From Rhodothermus marinus DSM 4252 (lineage in GTDB: Bacteria; Bacteroidota; Rhodothermia; Rhodothermales; Rhodothermaceae): a DNA stretch of 64,000 nt. The stretch lies in assembly GCF_000024845.1 (NCBI RefSeq), contig NC_013501.1, forward strand, positions 3,080,874 to 3,144,873, given 5' to 3'. Under the pieces are notes generated by a model. It saw only the letters and a list, made by a program, of their open reading frames with translations. It was not told the DNA's origin and did not search any database. This document shows, piece by piece, positions 47,389 through 57,327 of the stretch; position 1 is the first letter of the stretch; each line of letters opens with the position of its first letter. The translations under genes were made by a program, and so were the position numbers.

Positions 47389-48814
47389 GCGGCAACGCTT
47401 CGGTCAGTTTCAGGTAGTCCAGCAGCTCGCGGGCGGCCCGCCAGATGTCGCCGGCTCCCATGAACAGCACGGCATCGCCCGGACGAAGCACGTGCTCCAG
47501 CAGGTAGCCCGGAATCTGCCGGCGCTCGGGCACGTAGTGCACGTCGCGGTGACCGAAACGCCGGGCCAGCTCGGCAATGCGCTCGCCGGTAATCCCCGGA
47601 ATCGGCGCCTCGCGGGCGCCGTAGACGTCGGTCACCACCAGCACGTCGGCATCCACGAAAGACCGGGCAAAGTCCTCCTGAAAGTCCCGCGTGCGACTGT
47701 ACAGGTGCGGCTGAAAGACGGCCACCAGCCGCCGATCGGGCATGGCCGTGGCGGCCGCCTCCAGCGTCGCCCGGATTTCTGTGGGATGGTGGGCGTAGTC
47801 GTCGATGACCAGCACGCCGTGCACCTCGCCCAGCCGCTCGAAGCGACGACGGACGCCCGTAAAGCGGGCCAGTCCGGCCTGAATGGCCTCGAACGGAATA
47901 TCCAGCTCCAGCCCCACGGCCACGGCCGCCAGCGCGTTGCGCACGTTGTGCAGGCCCGGCACCTGAAGCTGGATCGTGCCCAGCGGCTCGCCCTGCAGCA
48001 GCACGTCGAAACGGGAGCCGAAGCCTTCGAACTGTACATTTTCAGCGCGAATCTCCGCCTGTCGGGCCAGCCCGTAGGTGCGCACGCGGCGATCCAGCTG
48101 CCCCACCAGCGCCTGCACGTTCGGATCGTCCAGGCACAGGATGGCGGCCCCGAAGAAGGGGACGCTGCTGGCAAACTGGCGAAAGGCGGCCATCAGGTCG
48201 TCCAGGTCGCGGTAGATGTCCAGGTGCTCCGGCTCGATGCTGGTCACCACGGCCAGCGTGGGCGTCAGCCGCAGGAACGTGCGGTCGTATTCGTCCGCCT
48301 CGATCACGATGATGTCGCCCTCGCCGGCCACCGCGTTCGACTCGAAGGCGGCCACCTTGCCGCCCACAATGATCGTCGGGTCGAACCCGCCTTCGGACAC
48401 CACCAGTCCTACCATCGAGGTGGTGGTCGTCTTGCCGTGCGTGCCGGCCACCCCGATGCCGAACTTCATGCGCATCAGTTCGCCGAGCATCTCGGCCCGG
48501 GGAATCAGCGGAATCCGACGGCGGAGCGCCTCCAGCGTCTCTGGATTCTCCTGCGGCCGAACGGCGGACGAATAGACCACCACGTCGGCGTCGCCCACGT
48601 GCTCGGGCCGATGGCCCTCGTAGACGACGGCCCCCAGTCGCTCCAGCCGTTCCGTGATCTCGCTGCGCTTCAGATCGGACCCCGTCACGCGGAAACCGCG
48701 CAGCAGGAGCACCTCGGCGATCGAGCTCATGCCGATGCCGCCGATGCCCACCATGTGCACATGGCGAACCCGCCCGAACAGGGGCGGTCGGCGCCAGTTT
48801 CCGCGGCTTATCAT
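47375..48814 (-). CDS. murC: UDP-N-acetylmuramate--L-alanine ligase
   Basis: Adds L-Ala to UDP-MurNAc, 479 aa. Motifs: MVGIGGIGMSSIAEVLL for UDP binding, the ATP loop GVAGTHGKTTTTSMVG, the catalytic IEADEYDRTFL and the C-terminal DDYAHHPTEI. ATG 48814 shares ATGA with the murG stop, while longer in-frame extensions run through murG in another frame and are not coding. Confidence 0.96.
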   Translation of the reverse strand: MISRGNWRRPPLFGRVRHVHMVGIGGIGMSSIAEVLLLRGFRVTGSDLKRSEITERLERLGAVVYEGHRPEHVGDADVVVYSSAVRPQENPETLEALRRRIPLIPRAEMLGELMRMKFGIGVAGTHGKTTTTSMVGLVVSEGGFDPTIIVGGKVAAFESNAVAGEGDIIVIEADEYDRTFLRLTPTLAVVTSIEPEHLDIYRDLDDLMAAFRQFASSVPFFGAAILCLDDPNVQALVGQLDRRVRTYGLARQAEIRAENVQFEGFGSRFDVLLQGEPLGTIQLQVPGLHNVRNALAAVAVGLELDIPFEAIQAGLARFTGVRRRFERLGEVHGVLVIDDYAHHPTEIRATLEAAATAMPDRRLVAVFQPHLYSRTRDFQEDFARSFVDADVLVVTDVYGAREAPIPGITGERIAELARRFGHRDVHYVPERRQIPGYLLEHVLRPGDAVLFMGAGDIWRAARELLDYLKLTEALPHAAS

Positions 48815-49998
48815 GCGACCTTTCGTTTCCGTCGTTCGGTTGCCAGTTGCAGCACGTCGGCGGCAATCTGCGCGGCAGCTTCCGGGCGCGCCAGGCGCCG
48901 CGCCGCCTCGCTCATGGCCGCACGAAGCTCCGCGTCGGCCAGCAGCGTCCACACCTCCTGCACCAGCCGTTCGGTCAGCACAGCCTCCGGTACGTGCCGG
49001 GCGGCTCCGGCACGCTCCATACTTTCGGCGTTGCGCGTCTGGTGATCGGCCGCCACGCGCGTGGCCGGCACCAGGATGGCCGGCGTGCCGGTCACCATGA
49101 GTTCGCTGCAGGTCAGCGCACCGGCGCGGCACAGCACCAGGTCGGCCGCGGCATAGGCCGCCGCCATGTCTTCGATGTAGGGCAGCAGGCGAATCCGATG
49201 GTGCAGCTGCTTTGCCATCGCGTCCAGCCGCTGCCGCACGGCCATGTAGTGCGCCCGGCCCGTCTGCCAGAGCAGGTGCAAACGCGGCTCCTCGAGCAGC
49301 GTCGGCAGCACCTGCAGCAGCGCGTCGTTGAGCACCATGCTGCCGAGCGAGCCGCCGAAGACGAACAGCACCTGCGCCTCGGCCGGCAGCCCGAAGCGTC
49401 GGCGGGCTTCCAGGCGGGACACGGCCCGGAGCGACGCCCGCACCGGATTGCCGCTGAGCACGCACCGGCCGGCCGGAAAGTAAGCCTGCGCCTCCGGGAA
49501 AGCCACATAGACGCGGGCGGCCCACCGCCCCAGCAGCCGGTTGGTCAGGCCCGGGAAGGCATTCTGCTCCTGTAGCACAAGGGGACGCCCCAGGAGCCGG
49601 GCCGCCACAAGCACCGGTGCCGACACGTAGCCACCGGTACCCACCACAACGTCCGGATCGAACGCCCGAACGAGCTGCAGGCTTTCGGCCAGGCCCTGGG
49701 CCAACTTCCCCGGCACCCGCAGCATGCGAAGCGAAGGCCGGCGTGGCAACGCCGCCGCCGCGATCGGATGGATCGGAAAGCCGGCCGCCGGCACAGCCCG
49801 CCACTCCAGTCGCTCGCGCGTGCCTGCAAAGGCGATCACCGCCTCCGGGCACTGCGCCCGGATCGCCTCGGCAATGGCAATGGCCGGATACACGTGGCCC
49901 CCGGTGCCACCGCCCGCCAGCAGCACGCGCGGCGCCTCGCCGGCAGCCGCCAGCACGGCCGCCGGCACTTCCGGTTCTTGCTGGAGCACTTCGGACAT
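48811..49998 (-). CDS. murG: UDP-GlcNAc:MurNAc-pentapeptide GlcNAc transferase
   Basis: Converts lipid I to lipid II at the inner face of the membrane, 395 aa. LLAGGGTGGHVYPAIAIA is the G-loop; VVGTGGYVSAPVLVAA, LQEQNAFPGLTNRLLG and LVLCRAGALTCSEL are the other family motifs. Has an unusually long N-terminal extension of about 20 residues before the G-loop. Starts 1 bp within the ftsW stop (TGATG). Confidence 0.96.
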   Translation of the reverse strand: MSEVLQQEPEVPAAVLAAAGEAPRVLLAGGGTGGHVYPAIAIAEAIRAQCPEAVIAFAGTRERLEWRAVPAAGFPIHPIAAAALPRRPSLRMLRVPGKLAQGLAESLQLVRAFDPDVVVGTGGYVSAPVLVAARLLGRPLVLQEQNAFPGLTNRLLGRWAARVYVAFPEAQAYFPAGRCVLSGNPVRASLRAVSRLEARRRFGLPAEAQVLFVFGGSLGSMVLNDALLQVLPTLLEEPRLHLLWQTGRAHYMAVRQRLDAMAKQLHHRIRLLPYIEDMAAAYAAADLVLCRAGALTCSELMVTGTPAILVPATRVAADHQTRNAESMERAGAARHVPEAVLTERLVQEVWTLLADAELRAAMSEAARRLARPEAAAQIAADVLQLATERRKRKVA

Positions 49999-51176
49999 CA
50001 GGACCGCTCCGTTTCAGGTGATTGAACACGTCGGGAAACACTCAGCAGCAGCCCCACCAGGATGCCGCTGGTCAGCAGCGACGTGCCGCCGTACGACACG
50101 AACGGGAACGGCAGGCCTGTCACCGGCAGCAGCCCGCAGGTAACCGCCGCATGCACGAAGCCCTGCAGCACCAGCATGGTCGTGGCGCCGAAGGCCAGGA
50201 AAAAGCCTAAAGGGTCGGGCGCACGCCGGGCAATACGAAGATACCCGCGAAACAGCAGCATCAGCAGCGCTCCCAGGAGCAGCAGCGCCCCGATCAGGCC
50301 GTATTCCTCGGCCACGATGGCAAAGATGAAGTCGTTGTAGGGCGCCGGCAGAAAATCGCGCTGGACGCTCTTGCCGGGCCCGACGCCCGTCAGCCCGCCC
50401 ATGGCGAAGGCAATCCGGGCCTGGCGTGCCTGATACCCTTCATTCTGGGGATCGAAAACCGCCTCGGCCTCCGTGTGCGGGAAGATCTTGGTGCCCAGGA
50501 AGGCCTCCACGCGGGCCGCCCGCTGCGGCGAGGTCAGCAGCATCAACGTAGCCAGCAGCAGCCCGAGCAGCCCCGAGCCGGCCAGGTGCAGCACCCGCAC
50601 CCGCCCCACGAAGCACAGCAACAACATGCTGGCCGTCAGCAGCACGGCCGTCGAAAGATTTTCGATGCCGATCAGTACGGCCGTCAGCAGGATCCAGAAC
50701 AGCAGCGGAAGGAAGCCCCGATCGAACGCATGGATATAGCTTTGCTTGCGCGTGAGCAGCACCGAAAGGTGCAGCAGCAGCGCCACGCCGGCCAGATCCG
50801 AGGGCTGGAAGGCCAGCGAGCCGATGCGCAGCCAGCGCGTCGCCCCGCCGAAGGCCACGCCGGCCACCTGCACCAGCAACAGCAGTCCCAGCGATCCCAG
50901 CAGCAGCGGCTTGCTCCAGCGGGCCAGCCGACGGTAGTCCATGCGCGACACCACGACGATGGCGCCGGCCGCCAGCAGCACCCGCACCAGGTGACGCAAC
51001 AGCAGGCGCTCCGGTTCGCCTCCGGCCTTCGTCTCGGCCAGAAACGACACGGCACTGTAGACGGCCACCACGCCGAAAGCCATCAGCGCCACCACCACGA
51101 ACTGCACGTAGCGGTCGGCCGAGGGCTTCGACGCCGCGGTCGTCTTCGATCGGGATGTCGCGCGCAGCCGGTTCAT
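49998..51176 (-). CDS. ftsW: FtsW, SEDS peptidoglycan polymerase
   Basis: Polymerises lipid II glycan strands at the septum with FtsI, 392 aa, about ten membrane helices. Features: FGGATRWLRIGSLAFQPSDLAGVALLL, YQARQARIAFAMGGLTGVGPGKSVQRDFLPAPYNDFIFAIVAEEYG (the family signature, with the functional Asp) and LPFPFVSYGGTSLL. Start ATG 51176 overlaps the murD stop by 4 bp. Placement in dcw argues for FtsW rather than RodA. Confidence 0.94.
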   Translation of the reverse strand: MNRLRATSRSKTTAASKPSADRYVQFVVVALMAFGVVAVYSAVSFLAETKAGGEPERLLLRHLVRVLLAAGAIVVVSRMDYRRLARWSKPLLLGSLGLLLLVQVAGVAFGGATRWLRIGSLAFQPSDLAGVALLLHLSVLLTRKQSYIHAFDRGFLPLLFWILLTAVLIGIENLSTAVLLTASMLLLCFVGRVRVLHLAGSGLLGLLLATLMLLTSPQRAARVEAFLGTKIFPHTEAEAVFDPQNEGYQARQARIAFAMGGLTGVGPGKSVQRDFLPAPYNDFIFAIVAEEYGLIGALLLLGALLMLLFRGYLRIARRAPDPLGFFLAFGATTMLVLQGFVHAAVTCGLLPVTGLPFPFVSYGGTSLLTSGILVGLLLSVSRRVQSPETERS

Positions 51177-52540
51177 TGCAGACTCATCACCAGGCGACGG
51201 AAGGTGTCGCCGCGATCCTCGTAGTTTTCGAACATGTCGAACGATGCACAGGCCGGGCTGAGCAGCACCACGTCGCCCGGCTCGGCAAACACGCGGGCGT
51301 ACTGGATCGCCTCCTCCATGCTCTGCGCCTTGACGGCGTGCGGCACGAGCGGTCCCAGCTCGCGCAGCAGCTTGTCGGCGCTTTCGCCGATGGCCACCAG
51401 CGCCCGCACCTTCTCTTTCACCAGCGGCTTGAGCACCGAGTAGTCGTTGCCCTTGTCCCGCCCGCCGGCGATCAGCACGATCGGGCAGGAGAAGCTCTCC
51501 AGGGCATACCACACGGCGTTCACGTTGGTGGCCTTCGAGTCGTTGACGTAGCGCACGCCGTCAAGCTCGCGCACGAACTCCAGGCGGTGCGGCACGCCCT
51601 CGAAGCTTGCCAGGCTTTCGCGCACCACGTCGTTACGCACCTCCATGACGCGGGCCGCAACGGCCGCCGCCAGCGAGTTGTACAGGTTGTGTCGCCCGCG
51701 CAGGGCCAGCTCATTCGCGTGCATAAGGACTTCCTCCTGCTGTTCGATCCGAAGGATCAGATAGCCGTCACGCACGAAGGCGCCGGCCGGCAATTCCGTC
51801 CGCTGGCTGAAGCCGAGCACCCGCAACCCCCGTTTGCGATGGGCGCGCTCGGCCGCCATGCGGATGAGTTCGTCGTCGTGGTTGTACACCAGCACGTCCT
51901 CGCCCCGCTGGTTGGCGAAAATGCGGAATTTGCTCTGGGCGTATTCATTGAAGTTGTAGTTGTAGCGGTCCAGATGGTCCGGCGTGATGTTCAGCAGCAC
52001 GCTCACACGCGGCCGGAAAGTGGCCACGTGGTCGAGCTGGAAGCTGGAGACTTCCAGCACCACCACATCGTCGGGCGTCGTGTCGAGCACATAGTCGGAA
52101 AACGGATAGCCGATGTTGCCGGCCACGATCGTGCGCCGTCCGGCCCGTCGGAAGATGTAGCCGATCAGGCTGGTGGTGGTCGTCTTGCCGTTGGTGCCCG
52201 TGACGGCCACAATCGGCGCGCGGCAGAACCACGAGGCCACTTCGATTTCGGAGTACACGGGCAATCCGATCCGCCGCGCCTGCTGCACCAGCGGGGCCGT
52301 CGAGGGCACGCCCGGACTGATCACCATCAGGTCGGCCTCCAGCGCCCGGGGCGTGTGCCCGCCGAACTCGTAGCGCACGCCCAGAGCGTCCAGGGTTGCT
52401 TCCAGCCCCGGCGGTGCCGGCTGCTGCTCGGTCAGAAACACTTCGGCACCCGCCTTCCGCAGCAGCCGGGCTACGGCCAGCCCGCTTCGGGCGCCTCCCA
52501 CCACCGTTACCCGTTTTTTTCGCAGCTCCTCCGGTCGCAT
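51173..52540 (-). CDS. murD: UDP-N-acetylmuramoylalanine--D-glutamate ligase
   Basis: Adds D-Glu to UDP-MurNAc-L-Ala, 455 aa. Motifs: VTVVGGARSGLAVARLL, ATP loop VAVTGTNGKTTTTSLIG, EVSSFQLD, NITPDHLDRY and NDSKATNVNAVWYALESF. 7-bp gap after mraY, ATGA overlap with ftsW. Confidence 0.96.
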   Translation of the reverse strand: MRPEELRKKRVTVVGGARSGLAVARLLRKAGAEVFLTEQQPAPPGLEATLDALGVRYEFGGHTPRALEADLMVISPGVPSTAPLVQQARRIGLPVYSEIEVASWFCRAPIVAVTGTNGKTTTTSLIGYIFRRAGRRTIVAGNIGYPFSDYVLDTTPDDVVVLEVSSFQLDHVATFRPRVSVLLNITPDHLDRYNYNFNEYAQSKFRIFANQRGEDVLVYNHDDELIRMAAERAHRKRGLRVLGFSQRTELPAGAFVRDGYLILRIEQQEEVLMHANELALRGRHNLYNSLAAAVAARVMEVRNDVVRESLASFEGVPHRLEFVRELDGVRYVNDSKATNVNAVWYALESFSCPIVLIAGGRDKGNDYSVLKPLVKEKVRALVAIGESADKLLRELGPLVPHAVKAQSMEEAIQYARVFAEPGDVVLLSPACASFDMFENYEDRGDTFRRLVMSLQ

Positions 52541-52547
52541 CGCTCCT

Positions 52548-53693
52548 TTACCGAATCCGCAACGTCAGCAGCGTGGCCAGCACGGTCAGCGCCGTTACGA
52601 TCCAGAACCGGATCACGATCTTCGACTCGTGCAGCCCCATTGCCTCAAAGTGATGATGCAACGGCGCCACCCGAAACACCCGGCGTCCGGTGCCCGTGCG
52701 CCAACGCGTGTATTTGAAATAGGTCGTCTGAATGATCACCGAAAGCGCCTCGACGAAATAGACGGCGCCCAGCAGCGGCAGCAGCAGCTCTTTTTTGACC
52801 ATCAGGGCCAGCGTGCCCACGGCCGCCCCCAGCGCCAACGCGCCCGTATCGCCCATGAAGACCTGGGCCGGATAGCCGTTGTACCAGAGGAAGCCCAGAC
52901 AGGCCGCCGCCATGGCCGCTGCAAACACGGCCAGCTCGCCCACACCCGGCAGGTACAGGTCGTTGAGAAAGTCGGCCAGGATGGCGTTGCCCGAAATGTA
53001 AGCGAACACCATCAGACCACCCGCCACGAAGGCCGTCGTGCCGGCCGCCAGCCCATCGAGTCCGTCGGTGATGTTGACCGCGTTCGACACGGCTGTCACG
53101 ATGAAGACGGCCACCGGCAGGTACACCACCCAGCCGATGTCCACCGGCAGCCCATCGCCAAAGAAGTAGTAGTCGAAAACCTTGTCTTTCAGAAACGGGA
53201 CATAGGTGATCGTGTGGATCTCGGCAAACTGGGGATGAAAGTAGAGCACGCTCCCCACGATCAATCCCAGACTCACCTGGCCGATCAGCTTGACGCGCGG
53301 GGCCAGCCCTCGTTTGTCCCGTAGAATCGTCTTGATGTAATCGTCGGCCAGTCCGAAAGCCCCCATCCAGGCCGTGGCCAGCAGGGCCAGCCAGACGTAC
53401 ACTTCGGCGATCGCCCCCCAGAGCAGTACGGACGTCAGGAGCGAGAGCAGGATGATCAGACCGCCCATGGTCGGCGTGCCGGCCTTGTGGGCGTGGCTGA
53501 CCGGCATGTCGTTGCGCACGTGCTCGCCGAGCTGCTTGCGCTGCAGCCAGCGAATGATGCGGCGGCCCACAAAAAGCGACAGGGCCAGCGCCGTCAGCGC
53601 GGCCAGCACCGCCCGCACCGTGATGAACCGGAACACCTGAAAGCCGGGCGGCTGGTAGGTGGCTTCGAGATATTGCAGCAGGTAGTACAGCAT
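52548..53693 (-). CDS. mraY: Phospho-N-acetylmuramoyl-pentapeptide-transferase
   Basis: Makes lipid I on the inner membrane, 381 aa, ten helices. The family motifs are present: AGTPTMGGLIIL, FGLADDYIK, VNITDGLDGLAAG, FMGDTGALALG and APLHHHFEAMG, including the Asp pair and the HHH loop. It begins 2 bp after murE with no murF between them, the standard Bacteroidota order. Confidence 0.97.
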   Translation of the reverse strand: MLYYLLQYLEATYQPPGFQVFRFITVRAVLAALTALALSLFVGRRIIRWLQRKQLGEHVRNDMPVSHAHKAGTPTMGGLIILLSLLTSVLLWGAIAEVYVWLALLATAWMGAFGLADDYIKTILRDKRGLAPRVKLIGQVSLGLIVGSVLYFHPQFAEIHTITYVPFLKDKVFDYYFFGDGLPVDIGWVVYLPVAVFIVTAVSNAVNITDGLDGLAAGTTAFVAGGLMVFAYISGNAILADFLNDLYLPGVGELAVFAAAMAAACLGFLWYNGYPAQVFMGDTGALALGAAVGTLALMVKKELLLPLLGAVYFVEALSVIIQTTYFKYTRWRTGTGRRVFRVAPLHHHFEAMGLHESKIVIRFWIVTALTVLATLLTLRIR

Positions 53694-53695
53694 CG

Positions 53696-55231
53696 TTACA
53701 GAAACCGGATCGAAGGCGGACGCGCCGGCGTGTGGTAGTGTTCGAAGTATTCCTGCACCAGCTGACGATCGTCCAGTGGAATCTTTTCGGTGCCGATGAT
53801 CTGATAGGCCTCGTGCCCTTTACCGGCCACCAGCACCACATCGCCCGGGCGGCATAGCTTCGCGGCCTGTTCGATGGCCCGGGCCCGGTCCACCTCCCAC
53901 AGCGCCGCTTCGGGGTGCCGCATGCCCTGGCGAATGTCTTCAAAAATCTGGAGCGGATCTTCGGAGCGCGGGTTGTCGCTGGTAACGATTACGCAGTCGG
54001 CCAGGCGCTCGGCCACGGCGCCCATCATGGGCCGCTTGCCCCGATCGCGCTCGCCTCCGCATCCGAAGACGCACCACAGACGCGCTCCTTCGGGCATCAC
54101 CTCGCGGATCGTGCGCAGCACGTTTTCGAGCGCATCGGGCGTGTGCGCATAGTCAACGATAGCCGTGGTGCCGTCTTCGAACGTGAAGCGTTCGAAGCGG
54201 CCGGGAATCTGCGGCACGCGCCCCAGCGCCTCCAGCAGCAGGTCGGGATCCAGTCCCATGGCCCGTCCCACCCCGTAAGCGGCCAACAGGTTGTAGGCGT
54301 TGAAGCAGCCCACCAGCGGAAAGCGCTGAAAGCGTCCGTCAATGTTGAGCGTCAGGCCTTCCAGGCTGTGGCCGACAATGCGCATGCGTATCTGGGCATC
54401 TTCCCGCTGGCCATAGCTGATGCAGCAGGCCTGCGTGTCGGCCACCATGGCGGGGCCGCTGGGATCGTCGATGTTGTAAAGCGCCGTGGCCCGAAACGTC
54501 AGCCCGTCAAAGAGCTTCTTTTTGGCTTTCAGGTAGGCCTCGAACGAGCCGTGATAGTCCAGGTGGTCGCGCGTCAGGTTCGTAAAGACCGCGATGGAGA
54601 ACGACAGGCCGGCCACCCGCTCCTGCTCCAGCGCGTGCGAGGAGACCTCCATCACACAGTTCTTGCAGGGGACGCCCGTCATGCGCCGCAGCAGGTGGTT
54701 CAGCTCGATGGGCCCCGGGGTGGTGTTCGACGCCGGAAGCTCGTGCCGGCCGAACCGGTAGCAGACCGTCCCGATCAGGCCGGTTTCCTGACCGATGGCG
54801 TTCAGCATGTGGTAGACCAGGAAAGCGGTCGTCGTTTTGCCGTTGGTGCCCGTAATGCCGATCAGACGCAGCCGCCGGGCCGGATTCATGTGAAAGATCG
54901 TGGCCAGGATGCCGAGCGCCCGCCGGCTGTTGGACACCTGTACGAAGGAGGCTTTCGGAAAGCGTTCGGCGAACGCCTCCGGCACGAATTCGCCCACCAC
55001 GGCCACGGCACCCCGTTCGATGGCCTGCTCGATGAACCGGTGGCCATCGACGCGCTCGCCCCGCACGGCGACAAACAACCCGCGCGGCTGCACTTCCTGA
55101 CTGTTGTCCGTCAGGTGCGTGAGCTTCCGCGCGGTCGCCGATCCGACGACCGTCTGCAACAGCCCCTCACGCTCCAGTCGCTGGAGCACCCGGGTCAATG
55201 GGATCGGTTGTTTCGGGATAGCTACCGGCAT
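53696..55231 (-). CDS. murE: UDP-MurNAc-tripeptide synthetase
   Basis: Adds the third stem residue to UDP-MurNAc-L-Ala-D-Glu, 511 aa. ATP loop LIGITGTNGKTTTAFLV; EVSSHALEQERVAG; and the substrate motif SDNPRSEDP. DNPR is the meso-diaminopimelate type in characterised MurE enzymes, as opposed to the L-lysine form, so meso-DAP is the predicted third residue. Overlaps ftsI by 10 bp. Confidence 0.95.
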   Translation of the reverse strand: MPVAIPKQPIPLTRVLQRLEREGLLQTVVGSATARKLTHLTDNSQEVQPRGLFVAVRGERVDGHRFIEQAIERGAVAVVGEFVPEAFAERFPKASFVQVSNSRRALGILATIFHMNPARRLRLIGITGTNGKTTTAFLVYHMLNAIGQETGLIGTVCYRFGRHELPASNTTPGPIELNHLLRRMTGVPCKNCVMEVSSHALEQERVAGLSFSIAVFTNLTRDHLDYHGSFEAYLKAKKKLFDGLTFRATALYNIDDPSGPAMVADTQACCISYGQREDAQIRMRIVGHSLEGLTLNIDGRFQRFPLVGCFNAYNLLAAYGVGRAMGLDPDLLLEALGRVPQIPGRFERFTFEDGTTAIVDYAHTPDALENVLRTIREVMPEGARLWCVFGCGGERDRGKRPMMGAVAERLADCVIVTSDNPRSEDPLQIFEDIRQGMRHPEAALWEVDRARAIEQAAKLCRPGDVVLVAGKGHEAYQIIGTEKIPLDDRQLVQEYFEHYHTPARPPSIRFL

Positions 55232-57309
55232 CGCAGATAGACCTCGCTGGGTAAGGGAGCACCCGGTTCAGGCCACTGGGCCACCACCTGTCCATGTCCT
55301 TCAACACGTACCCCCACGCCATAGGTGGCCAGCCAGTAGGTGGCTTGCCGTGCGCTCAGGCCTCGCAGGTCAGGCATCCGGCGCACGAGCGTGTCGGGCG
55401 GCGTTACCTCCAGACGCACGGCATCGCCGGGCGTCACCGGGGTTTCGGGAGCCGGATGCTGATCGGTGACGAAGGCCAGCACTTCGTCCGGACCGGCTAC
55501 CCGCACCCTCAACCCTTCGGCCTGAAGCCGCGCATGCGCGACGGCCAGCGGCTGTCCCTCCAGGATCGGAAGCGGCCGTGCCACCTGCTCCGGCAGCTCC
55601 TCGCGGGGGGCCATGCGCTCGGCAATCTTCGGGAAGGTGCCGATCCAGCGCTCGGCAACGCGTCGGAAGATGGGCGCGGCGACCTGCCCCCCGTAGATGC
55701 TGCGGCGCGGCTCGTCGAGCACCACGATCAGCGCCACCTGCGGATCGTCGGCCGGGAAGAAGCCCACAAACGACGCCCGGTAGGCGCCCGGCTGGTAGCG
55801 TCCGTCCACCACCTTGAAGGCCGTGCCCGTCTTGCCGGCCACGGGTAATCCTTCAACCCGCGCCGCCCTGCCTGTTCCCTCGTTGACCACGCGCTCGAAG
55901 ACGGGGAGCAGCCGCCGGACGGTCTCGCGCCGGAAGGCTCGCCGGATCGAGTCGGGCCGCGCGTGCCAGAGCACCTCCCCCGTAATCGAACGCCGCTCGG
56001 CCACCACGAACGGCCGCACGAGCAGTCCGCCGTTGGCCAGCGCGCAGTAGGCCGTCAGGATCTGGAGTGGCGTGGCATCGACTTCGTAGCCGATGCTCAT
56101 GGAGGTCAGCGTGGTGCCGCTCCAGCGGGACGGACGCTTGAGCGTGCCGCTCACCTCGCCGGGCAAGTCGATCATCGTGGGTTGCCCGAAACCCAGGTTG
56201 CGCGCGTACTGGTAAAGGGCGCCGGGCTTGAGCCGCGTGGCGATTTTGGCGATGCCCACGTTGCTGGAATGCACCAGCGCCTCGGCAAACGAAATACGGC
56301 CGTAGGCATGCACGTCGCGCATGGTGCGTCCGGCGAAGACGGCCCAGCCGGCGCCGGTGTCGATTGTGTCGTCGAGCGCCACCACGCCCTGCTCCAGCGC
56401 GGCAATGGCCGTGATCAGCTTGAACGTGGAGCCGGGCTCCATGCGGTCGGTGATGGCCCGGTTGCGTCGGGCTTCCTCCGAAGCGGCAGCCGGCCGGTTG
56501 GGATCGTAGGTGGGCACGTTCGCCATGGCCAGCACGGCCCCCGTGCGCGGATCCATGGCGATGGCCGTGCCCCAGCGAGCCCCCGCCTCGGCCACACCGC
56601 GTGCCAGCTCCTCTTCCAGAATCGTCTGGCGGATCAGGTCGAGCGTGAGCACCAGCGTCTGCCCGTGCTCGGGCTCGACGACTTCGCCGCCCACCATCGG
56701 CTTGAGCACCCCGCGGCGGTCACGCTGGACCACGCGCCGCCCGGGGCGTCCCTGCAGGTACCGATCATACTGAAGCTCCAGGCCGGCCAGTCCGCGCCCG
56801 TCGGCTCCCACGTAGCCGAGCACGTGCGCCGCCAGCGATCCGTAGGGGTACCAGCGGCTGAAGCGGGGCTCCAGGATGACACCCGGCACCTCCCAGCTCT
56901 CGATGGCCTTTTTCTGGGCTTCGGTCAGTCCTCGCCAGAGCACCACGTAGCGCGGACTCGCGCGCCGGGCCACCCGTTGCCGGAAATACGTTGCCGACCT
57001 TCCGGTCAGGCGCGCCAGTCTTTCAAAGAACGTGGAACCCTGTGCGGCAAAGCCTTCGACTTCAGGATCGAGTGCCAGGTCGTAGCGCACCGTGTTGACG
57101 GCCAGCGCCCGCCCGACCCGATCGAGCATCTCGCCCCGCATGGCGGGGATCTCCACGACGGCCCGCATCTGCCGCCGCCCTTCGGCCCGCAGCGCCGCGC
57201 CCTCGCTCAGATAGATCCAGAGCATGCGCCCCGCGATGGCCAGCGGCCAGAGCGCCATCAGCGTCAGCACCACGTACAGGCGGGTCAGCATGTGATCGCG
57301 GGGCTCCAC
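55222..57309 (-). CDS. ftsI: Division transpeptidase FtsI (PBP3-type) with PASTA domains
   Basis: Septal peptidoglycan transpeptidase, 695 aa. One N-terminal membrane helix (about 9-34), a PBP dimer domain (residues 50-200), then the transpeptidase with STFK (Ser294-Lys297), SSN (348-350) and KTG (493-495), the complete active site. Two PASTA-like repeats follow (about 565-695; PLPILEGQPLAVAHARLQAEGL and MPDLRGLSARQATYWLATYGV), which may bind muropeptide. Start ATG 57309 or 57291. 18 bp after ftsL. Confidence 0.94.
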   Translation of the reverse strand: MEPRDHMLTRLYVVLTLMALWPLAIAGRMLWIYLSEGAALRAEGRRQMRAVVEIPAMRGEMLDRVGRALAVNTVRYDLALDPEVEGFAAQGSTFFERLARLTGRSATYFRQRVARRASPRYVVLWRGLTEAQKKAIESWEVPGVILEPRFSRWYPYGSLAAHVLGYVGADGRGLAGLELQYDRYLQGRPGRRVVQRDRRGVLKPMVGGEVVEPEHGQTLVLTLDLIRQTILEEELARGVAEAGARWGTAIAMDPRTGAVLAMANVPTYDPNRPAAASEEARRNRAITDRMEPGSTFKLITAIAALEQGVVALDDTIDTGAGWAVFAGRTMRDVHAYGRISFAEALVHSSNVGIAKIATRLKPGALYQYARNLGFGQPTMIDLPGEVSGTLKRPSRWSGTTLTSMSIGYEVDATPLQILTAYCALANGGLLVRPFVVAERRSITGEVLWHARPDSIRRAFRRETVRRLLPVFERVVNEGTGRAARVEGLPVAGKTGTAFKVVDGRYQPGAYRASFVGFFPADDPQVALIVVLDEPRRSIYGGQVAAPIFRRVAERWIGTFPKIAERMAPREELPEQVARPLPILEGQPLAVAHARLQAEGLRVRVAGPDEVLAFVTDQHPAPETPVTPGDAVRLEVTPPDTLVRRMPDLRGLSARQATYWLATYGVGVRVEGHGQVVAQWPEPGAPLPSEVYLRCR

Positions 57310-57327
57310 GGCGCAGGCACATAGGCT

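Noticed and set aside
47375-50041. Single 888-codon minus-strand frame for murC
   Set aside because: Upstream part is murG read in another frame; the true murC start is ATG 48814, overlapping the murG stop.
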